Position numbers and translations under genes: made by a program
DNA from: a virus
Strand: one strand, 5' to 3'
Virus record (IMG/VR): IMGVR_UViG_3300031857_016953
Location: 1-45,943 of that record
Length of the DNA: 45,943 nt
Shown: one piece after another, positions 13,946 to 21,900 of the stretch
Numbering within the stretch: the first letter of the stretch is position 1
How the letters are laid out: every line of letters begins with the position of its first letter
The notes under the pieces: model-generated
Database searches by the model: none
What the model was told of the DNA's origin: nothing
What the model saw: the letters and a program-made list of their open reading frames with translations, nothing else

Positions 13946-15624
13946 AAGCGCGCAAGAATTTTATAGGTCTTGAGGGTTTTGTTTGGTGGGTTGGCGTTGT
14001 CGAAGATCGCAATGATCCAGAACAGCTTGGTCGTGTTCGCGTTCGTTGTTTCGGTTGGCACACTGAAGATAAGAAAAAGATCGCAACGAATGATCTTCCT
14101 TGGGCTCATCCAACTATTCCTGTGAATCATCCTGCAGTGTACACACCAAAAGAAGGCGATATGGTGTTTGGTTTCTTTATGGATGGTGACAATGCTCAAA
14201 ATCCAGTGATCATGGGAGTGTTTCCAGGAAAACCAGAAAAGAAACCAAGATACGAAGATGGATTTAGTGATCCACGAAAGAGTTTTGGCGATGCACCAAA
14301 ACGACCAGATGATAATGCAGAAGCCTATCCAAAGTCAAAGTATCTAAAAGAAGCAACAACGAATCGTCTTGCTCGCGGCAAGGCAGATAGTACAATTATT
14401 GCAACACGAAAAAAGAATCTTAAGAAGGGTGTGAAGTCTGCTGGTGGTGTGACTTGGTCAGAGCCAGCACCAGCATTTGCTCCGAAATATCCATATAATT
14501 ATGCGCTAGAAACAGAATCAGGTCATGCATTTGAACTAGATGACACTCCAGGAAAAGAAAGAGTGCATCTAGCACATCGCAATGGTTCATACTTTGAGAT
14601 TGACAAAGACGGCAATAAAGTCGAACGAGTGCAAAAAGACAACTATGAAGTCATCATGGGCGATGATTTCATTTATGTAAAGGGTAAAGCAGTTATCACC
14701 GTCGAAGGTAATTTTAATCTTAAAACTGCAACAGTGAATATTGAGGCTGCTGCAATTAATATGGCAGCTGATGGTGCAATTAAGATAAAAGGCAGTTCAG
14801 TGAATATTGAATCTACAGGTTCAATGGATCTCAAGGCTGGCGGTGGTGGCAAATTTACCGCAGGGGGTCGTTTGGATCTCAAAGGATCCACAGCAGGACT
14901 TGCTGGATCTGTTGTTGATATTCCTGCAGGAAAAGTCAATCTTCAGGGCGGTTCTGTTGCTTCCGCTTCTGGTGCAGGTTTAACTGGTGGCGGAACTCAA
15001 GCTGGCGAAGGCGAAGCGTCTGCAGCAACTGCTGCTCAAACTGCAGCAACTGCCGCAGGAAATAATGCAGTTTCAACATTGGGTGGAAACTTTGCAGCTG
15101 CAGCCTCTGCCGCAGCAGGGACGGTCGCTGGAGCTGCAGCAAATGCAACTAGTGCAGTTACCTCTGCTCTTACTGGTGCAACTGCTGGTGGTGGTGCTCT
15201 TGGTGGTCTATCTGGTAGCACTCTTGGTAAGGCAGTTGGCGGATTAACTTCCTCTGTTTCTGGTGTGGTCGGCGATCTAAAAGCAACTCTCGATTCTACG
15301 ATCAAAGATCTTGGCTCCTCTCTTCCAATCGGAGAAATTACAGCCAAGGTGGCAAATGCTGAATCTGCGATTAATACTGCAAGAGGAGATATTTTATCTC
15401 TAACTGGATCTTCGAAGAGTGAGATTTTAGGAAAGATTACTCAAGTTGCAACAGGCGCATCAGAAAAGAACATACCATTTAATATTGATATTGATGTTCA
15501 AAATGAAATAAACAAAATTCAAAATAAAGGATTAAGCGAGATTGTCACCATAACAGGAAAACGGCTATATCCAAAAACTGAAACCGTAAACATTGCCCCA
15601 ACCTCGGCAAATACAGGAGGATAA
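13942..15624 (+). CDS. 5: Central spike protein, gp5/VgrG-like, without lysozyme domain
   Basis: 560 residues. Residues about 10-95 form the gp5 OB-fold: VWWVGVVEDRNDPEQLGRVR, VRCFGWH, PVNHPAVYTPKEGDMVFGFF and MDGDNAQNPVIMGVFPG. Residues about 190-330 are a spike beta-helix with short periodic strands (VNIEAAAINMAADGAIKI, VNIESTGSMDLKAGG). The rest is Ala/Gly/Thr-rich and of uncertain fold, followed by a charged C-terminus. T4 gp5 has a lysozyme domain between OB-fold and spike. Here that segment is only a basic linker, so cell wall cutting must be done elsewhere, plausibly by the GH19 domain protein. It overlaps the hub gene by four bases (ATGA). Confidence 0.85.
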   Translation: MKARKNFIGLEGFVWWVGVVEDRNDPEQLGRVRVRCFGWHTEDKKKIATNDLPWAHPTIPVNHPAVYTPKEGDMVFGFFMDGDNAQNPVIMGVFPGKPEKKPRYEDGFSDPRKSFGDAPKRPDDNAEAYPKSKYLKEATTNRLARGKADSTIIATRKKNLKKGVKSAGGVTWSEPAPAFAPKYPYNYALETESGHAFELDDTPGKERVHLAHRNGSYFEIDKDGNKVERVQKDNYEVIMGDDFIYVKGKAVITVEGNFNLKTATVNIEAAAINMAADGAIKIKGSSVNIESTGSMDLKAGGGGKFTAGGRLDLKGSTAGLAGSVVDIPAGKVNLQGGSVASASGAGLTGGGTQAGEGEASAATAAQTAATAAGNNAVSTLGGNFAAAASAAAGTVAGAAANATSAVTSALTGATAGGGALGGLSGSTLGKAVGGLTSSVSGVVGDLKATLDSTIKDLGSSLPIGEITAKVANAESAINTARGDILSLTGSSKSEILGKITQVATGASEKNIPFNIDIDVQNEINKIQNKGLSEIVTITGKRLYPKTETVNIAPTSANTGG

Positions 15625-15625
15625 A

Positions 15626-16507
15626 ATGGGATTTGTAACGAAAGCAGAAGCATATATCATTTCTGAACTCAAGTCGACAATTATGGACCGACTCCATATG
15701 GGCGGTTCTTTCTTACAACAGATTCCAACAGTCACGATTGGTGGACTTCCTGTTGCAATTAAGCAGGGTGGTCTTGGTGCGATTGGCGGACAACTTGGAG
15801 GAATTATCTCTCAGGTTCAAGCCGCAGCTGGAGCGATTACTGCAATTACTCAAAATCCTATGTCTTTAGTAGAGGGTGCAGTCAGCTCGCAGATCTCTGG
15901 GTTGAGTAGTCAAATTACAGCTGTTACGGGTAAACTTTCTGGCGGTCAATTAAGCGCATTAACAAACGGAATCACTGGAATACAGAATGCTCTTACTGAT
16001 TTTCAGGCGCATACTCAGTTACTTTCAGGGCAAGCAACCTCTATCTCTGACACCATTCCTGATTTCAATAAACTTAAAGATGCTGGTAGCAATTTAAGTG
16101 GATTGACGGGAGAGTCACCAAACAGTTTTATTCAAAATACTGCTTCGGCACTATTCTCAGATACCAAACTTACGAATATATCAAACTCTCTACAATATGT
16201 GGTTGGACAAAAATTAGATCAGATCTCTCGATTAGATTCAGTGACTGATGCAGCTCAGATAACCACTCTCGTTAACGATTGCCAACTCCTTATAAATAAT
16301 CATGCAAATACTATGAACGCTGTGGTTGACTCTGATACGCATGCATTCAACGAAGCAAGCAATACTTTAACCTCTGCAACAACAGTAGTTGGTATGGCTT
16401 CTCAGTTTACGGATACAAGTAGTGTCGGATATGCATTGTTTAGTCGAATTGGAACTGCGAGCGCAAAGACGGCATTTAACACTGCAGCGTCTGCAACGGA
16501 AACCTAA
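15626..16507 (+). CDS. Unknown virion-type protein between spike and gp25
   Basis: 293 residues, not recognised as a named family. It has a Gly/Ile-rich N-terminal third (TVTIGGLPVAIKQGG, GAIGGQLGGIISQVQAA) and then Ser/Thr/Ala/Leu-rich helical segments with few charged residues. ATG 15626 is chosen because GGAGG lies at 15616-15620; the longer frame from 15593 would overlap the spike gene and skip this site. Similar uncharacterised genes lie between gp5 and gp25 in other T4-like phages, from memory. It could be a spike-tip or baseplate accessory or a membrane-interacting protein; no motif decides. Confidence 0.7.
   Translation: MGFVTKAEAYIISELKSTIMDRLHMGGSFLQQIPTVTIGGLPVAIKQGGLGAIGGQLGGIISQVQAAAGAITAITQNPMSLVEGAVSSQISGLSSQITAVTGKLSGGQLSALTNGITGIQNALTDFQAHTQLLSGQATSISDTIPDFNKLKDAGSNLSGLTGESPNSFIQNTASALFSDTKLTNISNSLQYVVGQKLDQISRLDSVTDAAQITTLVNDCQLLINNHANTMNAVVDSDTHAFNEASNTLTSATTVVGMASQFTDTSSVGYALFSRIGTASAKTAFNTAASATET
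16291..16298 (+). promoter_or_regulatory. T4-type late promoter box upstream of gp25
   Basis: Exact TATAAATA, about 210 bases before gp25 and inside the preceding gene. T4-type late promoters consist of essentially this single -10 element, used by gp55-RNA polymerase with gp33. In AT-rich DNA exact matches also arise by chance, so confidence is limited. Confidence 0.35.
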
Positions 16508-16509
16508 AG

Positions 16510-16902
16510 ATGGGATTAGCAACAAGAACATTCAGTGATATCGATATGGATTTTATGCCAAATCCGATCACTGATGACATTCTTAAGAAAACAAATGAGA
16601 ATGCGATCGCTCAGTCTATCGGTAATCTCTTACAGACAGCACATTATGAGAGATTATTTAATCCAGAACTCGGATGCAATTTAAAGAGATACTTGTTTGA
16701 GCCAATAGATAATATTACAACAAATAATATAATCGAAGAAATTACAAAAACAATTGTTAATTACGAGACTCGAGTTCAGTTACTTGATGTTTCCGCGAAC
16801 CCTGATTATGAGAATAATGGATATGATGTTTCTATTAAATTTATTATTCGAAATGATCCACAACCAATTACAATCACCTTCTTCTTAGAACGAGTAAGAT
16901 AA
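16510..16902 (+). CDS. 25: Baseplate wedge subunit gp25
   Basis: 130 residues (T4 gp25 is 132). Family features are TRTFSDIDMDF and NAIAQSIGNLLQTAHYERLF, then GCNLKRYLFEPID with the EP element of the gp25-like EPR core motif. TIVNYETRVQLLDVSANPDY and a C-terminal ITFFLERVR follow. The fold is shared with the sheath-initiating TssE/gpW class. It joins gp6 and gp53 in the inner wedge and contacts the first sheath ring. It ends one base before gp6. Confidence 0.92.
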   Translation: MGLATRTFSDIDMDFMPNPITDDILKKTNENAIAQSIGNLLQTAHYERLFNPELGCNLKRYLFEPIDNITTNNIIEEITKTIVNYETRVQLLDVSANPDYENNGYDVSIKFIIRNDPQPITITFFLERVR

Positions 16903-16903
16903 C

Positions 16904-18967
16904 ATGGCAAACATTGACGCAAAACTTCAAGTTGCTGAATTAGATTTCGATACAATCAAAAGAAATCTAAAGGAGTTCATGCAGGCTCAATCAGAGTTCA
17001 GCGATTACAACTTTGAAGGATCAGGTTTGTCTACGCTTCTCGATGTTCTTGCATATAATACTCATTATATGGGTTACTATTTAAATATGGTAGCCAACGA
17101 AATGTTTATTGATACCGCACTTACTCGCGGTGCAGTTGTTTCTCACGCTAAACTATTAGGATATACTCCTCGTTCTCGCGTTGCAGCAAAAGCTGCAGTT
17201 GATCTAACAATCACTCCAGTTGCGAATGATTCAAATAGTTCTATTGTAATTCCTCGTTTCACACGATTTATCTCTGAAACAAAAGACGGTACTAACTACA
17301 TCTTCGTGACACCGTCTGCTCGTATTGTATCTAAGAATACAACAACTGGATTGTTTAATGTTGAGAACTTAGAAATCAAAGAAGGACAACCAGTAACATT
17401 CTCATATACCTATAACTCTCAAACAAACCCAAATCAAGTATTTGAATTGCAAGATAGCGGCATTGATACTTCAACTTTATTTGTCGCTGTACAAAAATCA
17501 ACGCAAAATGCTAACCTAGAAACATTTGTGTTAGCGCAAGACGCAACTGATGTTGATGAGACAGCAGCGGTTTATTATCTTGAAGAAAATAAAAATGGTC
17601 GCTATCAGATTTATTTCGGTGATGATGTAATTGGAAAGAAACTCTCAGACGGAAATATTGTCATTGTTTCTTATGTTGTGACCTCTGGTTTATCTGCAAA
17701 TGGATTAAAATCATTTCGTTTACTTGATAGTATTCTAACAAATACAACAACTACAGTAACATTGCGAAGCGAATCATCTGCTGGTGCTTTAGCAGAAACC
17801 ATTGATCAGATTAAGTTTACAGCACCAAAGTCCTATATTGCTCAAAATCGTGCTGTAACAAAGAACGATTATATCGCATTGATTAATCGCGATTATCCAT
17901 ACTTCGAGGCAGTCAATGTTTGGGGTGGGGAGGATAATGAGCCTCCAGTATTTGGTAAAGTATTCTTCACAGCAAAACCACTCGGTGGATATGAAATAAC
18001 CACAACAGAAATTGAATTTGTGAAGAACAATGTAATCAAACCATTCTCTGTTCTAACAGTAACACCAGAGTATGTTGCTGCTGACTATAATTATCTAAAC
18101 CTTTCTGTTGATGTAAATTTCGATCCAACAAAAACAAATAAAACTGCAGAAGAAGTTAAAACCACAATTGTTACTGCAGTTCGCAATTTTGCAAATACTA
18201 GTTTAGATACCTTTAATAATTCATTTAAGGTTTCTCAGTTATCTCGTGTAATCGATGATTCTGAGAATTCAATTACTAGTAACGATGTTAAGGTTATCAT
18301 TGAGAAAAGATTTGCTCCTGACACAACTCGCTCACAAAGTTATTCAATTAATTTTGGCACCGAATTACAGCAAGGCACAACTCTTCAAAGACTTACATCA
18401 ACACCATCTTTCACCTATGTTGATAGTGCAAATGTTGAGAGAGAATGTTTTATTGAAGAAGTTCTTCAATCTTATACTGGTGTTGAGGAGATTGAAGTCA
18501 CTGCTCCAGGCAGTGGCTTTACAACAACGCCATCCGTTATTATTGAAGGTGATGGTACAGGTGCGATAGCACAAGCACTCGTTGTAAACGGATCAATACG
18601 AAAGATTCAAATCGTAAATGCTGGCACAGGATATACCTCTGCTACAGCAAGAATTGATGGTGGTGGCGGAACTGGTGCAGTTTTGCGACCAATATTGCAG
18701 GGAAGATATGGTCAATTGAAGATCTTCACTATTGTGAATAGTATTAAGAAAACAGTTGTTGAGAATATCGGCACAATTAACTATAAAACTGGTTTGGTAA
18801 CTTTAAATAATTTCTTCCCAACTGCAGTTTCTGATCCATTTGGTACTCTTGTAATAAAAGCAACACCAACAAAGAAAATATTCTCGTCAGAAAGAAACAG
18901 AATTATAACTCTCGATCTATCTGATCCTACTGCATTGTCAGTCACCGTAAACGCAATTATTGAGTAA
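16904..18967 (+). CDS. 6: Baseplate wedge subunit gp6 (baseplate J-like)
   Basis: 687 residues (T4 gp6 is 660). The start, AELDFDTIKRNLKEFMQAQS and FEGSGLSTLLDVLAYNTHYM, followed by GYYLNMVANEMFIDTALTR and LLGYTPRSR, is diagnostic of gp6. The central part has the J-like core (YQIYFGDDVIGKKLSDGNIV, YIAQNRAVTKNDYIALINRD). About residues 530-600 carry a glycine-rich insert (APGSGFTTTPSVIIEGDGTG, NAGTGYTS), a module repeated in neighbouring genes. gp6 dimers link adjacent wedges into the inner ring. Confidence 0.92.
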   Translation: MANIDAKLQVAELDFDTIKRNLKEFMQAQSEFSDYNFEGSGLSTLLDVLAYNTHYMGYYLNMVANEMFIDTALTRGAVVSHAKLLGYTPRSRVAAKAAVDLTITPVANDSNSSIVIPRFTRFISETKDGTNYIFVTPSARIVSKNTTTGLFNVENLEIKEGQPVTFSYTYNSQTNPNQVFELQDSGIDTSTLFVAVQKSTQNANLETFVLAQDATDVDETAAVYYLEENKNGRYQIYFGDDVIGKKLSDGNIVIVSYVVTSGLSANGLKSFRLLDSILTNTTTTVTLRSESSAGALAETIDQIKFTAPKSYIAQNRAVTKNDYIALINRDYPYFEAVNVWGGEDNEPPVFGKVFFTAKPLGGYEITTTEIEFVKNNVIKPFSVLTVTPEYVAADYNYLNLSVDVNFDPTKTNKTAEEVKTTIVTAVRNFANTSLDTFNNSFKVSQLSRVIDDSENSITSNDVKVIIEKRFAPDTTRSQSYSINFGTELQQGTTLQRLTSTPSFTYVDSANVERECFIEEVLQSYTGVEEIEVTAPGSGFTTTPSVIIEGDGTGAIAQALVVNGSIRKIQIVNAGTGYTSATARIDGGGGTGAVLRPILQGRYGQLKIFTIVNSIKKTVVENIGTINYKTGLVTLNNFFPTAVSDPFGTLVIKATPTKKIFSSERNRIITLDLSDPTALSVTVNAIIE

Positions 18968-18971
18968 TAAT

Positions 18972-21900
18972 ATGGCGGCAGCTGAAAAAACAGTATCAGC
19001 ATTAGTTCAAACGCAACTTCCCGATTTCATTAACGGAAATCATCCGCAGTTCAAGCGTTTCATAGAACTATACTACTCTTGGCTAGAGCAAAATGCTCCT
19101 GCTGGTATGTCCAATACTGCAGGCAATACAATTTATCATGCCATGCAAATTGGCGATTACAGAGATATCGATGAAACTCCAGATGAGTTTATTCGATACT
19201 TTAAAGATGAATTGCTTCCACATTTCCCAGAAAATCCTTCGCTCGACATTAAAAAGATTCTCAAGAGCGCAAGAGAATATTATAATAAAAAGGGTAGTGA
19301 AGAATCACTCAAGTGGCTATTCAAGGCATTATATGACACTGATTTAGAAGTCAACTATCCTAAAGAACAGATTTTGATTGCATCAGATGGTAAATGGAAA
19401 AAGCCAAGAGCATTCCGTATTACTGTCGGCGAATCAAATAAAAATGTTGATGTTAATCTACTAGAAAAGAAACTTGTCGTTGGTACAATTTCTGGCGCGA
19501 CCTGTATTATTGAGTCCGCTAATCGCAGCATTGATGAAACAAATGGTAGGGAAGTCATCGAGATTTATATCTCGAACATTACCAAATACTTTAATAATGG
19601 TGAAGATATTGTTGTAAATTATGTCGACGCAAATGGTGTTGATAAAGTATTCCGTGAAAGAATTATTGGCACTCTATCAAATGTTCGTGTTGATTCAAAC
19701 ATTCGTACTGATCCAACACAGCGCCGTCGTGGATTGCTATACAATGTTGGCGATCCAGTTGTAATTACTGGCGGTCTTGGTACTTCTGCAGAAGCCAATG
19801 ATGCTGCTGCAATAGTCGGTAATGTAACTCGTGGATCTATTGAAGCCGTTACACCAACATTCTTAGGTTATGGTTATCGAGAATACTATAACACTCAAGT
19901 CGTTGTTCTAAGAACAATTGGTGTTGATGATGATGAAGCAAACTCATCAACTGATCTTCGAGTCATTGCTCTTAATACTTCTGCATGCACATCGAATAGT
20001 CAAAAGAATTATCTAGAATCAATCACTTATGATAAGACCTCTATTGAATTTTTAGGAGATACTTTGATTAGTGCAGCAAATTTTGCACCAATGACTCCAA
20101 ACAATATCAATATTATTCTCAATGCAACAGAAGAGGACTATACAGATTATTTCGAAAACTTCGAAAAAGTCTGGGCTAATGGAAATAATCAATTTGATGC
20201 ATTATTTGTTGGTTATGTTGGAACACCAAATGGTAATACTGCAATTAGTGGAACCGTTAGTATATACGGTGATACATCATTAACAGGCACTGTTGAAGTA
20301 TATGGTAATACTGCAATATCTGGTGCAGTGAGTGTTGATACATCTCTTGGAACTAAAACTGTTACTGGAACTGGCACAACATTCACAGCTGATTTCTCAG
20401 CTGGTCAGTTCATTAGAATTAAATTGCCAAGTAATATTTTATCAACACATGAAATTGCTTCTGTTGTTAGCGACACGCAACTAACACTAACAACGGATTT
20501 TCCGTTTACAGTCGCGTCACAGCCAGCATACAAAGCAAATTTAACTGTTAAAGGCAGTGGAACATCATTCTCTACTGAATTAACAGTGGGCGATATGATT
20601 TCAGTTAATGGAACTGTAAAACAAGTTGCTACAATCGCATCTGATACTTTACTAACAGTTGACTCTCTTTTCCCATTCTCAAGTTCTGGTAACACAATTT
20701 ATGATAGTGTAGAAAGCACATCAACTGCTGTTATTGGAAGTAATACAAAATTCTCATATGAATTAAAAGCAGGACAAACATTAAGAGTTGATGGTGAAGA
20801 TCAAACGATCTCAGCAATTACAAATAATGAACATCTTACTGTTACTTCTGCATATTCTACAACTGTAACAAATGAAAATGCTTATAGAATTGGTGTATTT
20901 GCTGATTACATTGGACCAGATGCTACTGACTCACTTTTAATCTATGATGCACAATATTCTGGTTCTTTAGCACAAATTTTAGCAGGACCAGGAGCAACAT
21001 TGGCTGCAGTCAATAGTGGTAAGACTTGGACTATCGCTGCAGTAAGTCCTCCATATGGAGTTCCAATTCCTGCGAATGCAGAATCAATGATTGTTCAAGG
21101 ATTAGATTTTGAGACAGTCAACACTGGTGGTATCTCTGCAATTTCTGTATTAGAAGGTGGTTTCGGATTTCGTGCCGAGCCATCTCTTCAAATTAGTTCT
21201 CACTATGACACTAATTGGTCTGAAGATTACGACTATAACAATTCACTAGAACAAGATACCAAGATAGGATTGTGGCAAGACTTTTCTGATCTTGGAGTGC
21301 TCGCTCATGTGTACATTAATAGTGGTGGCACTGAGTATACAGTAGGTGATGGATTAATTTTTGTTGGTCGTGGTTATGGCGCAAATGGATATGTGCAATC
21401 CGTTGCATCTAATGGAGCAATCACTTCCGTTGTTCTTGATAATCGAGGAGAAGGATATCTCGAACGACCAGAAATTATTGTGAATCGCTCTTCGGTAACA
21501 TATGACACATTGAGTGGAACTGCAACAGTAAATAATAGAAGTAACCTTGTTACTGGATCATCAACAACTTTCTTATCTGACTTTTCAAATAAGAGTGTGA
21601 TTCGTATTAATAGCGAGGTTCGAAGAGTTGTTGCGATCACTAATAACACAATATTACTCGTCAATTCTGCATTTACTGCAAATGCAACAGGTCAGACAAT
21701 TCAAAGAAGAGATGGTGACGAGGCATCATTAACAGGCTATCTATTTGGTGACGGATTCCAAGAAACAATTGACACCTCAGCAATCGGTCGTGTGCAGGAT
21801 ATTCGTTTGTTATACCGTGGCTATGATTATGTTTCTACGCCAACTATCTCACTAAAAGTTCTTGATACTGTTGTTGATGCTCTCGATGAAGCAGATACTG

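Noticed and set aside
15036-15347. Minus-strand open frame with Ala/Pro/Val-rich translation
   Set aside because: It is a shadow of the Ala/Gly-rich part of the spike gene.
13942-15624. Lysozyme domain in the gp5-like spike
   Set aside because: The region between the OB-fold and the beta-helix is a short basic linker with no lysozyme motif.
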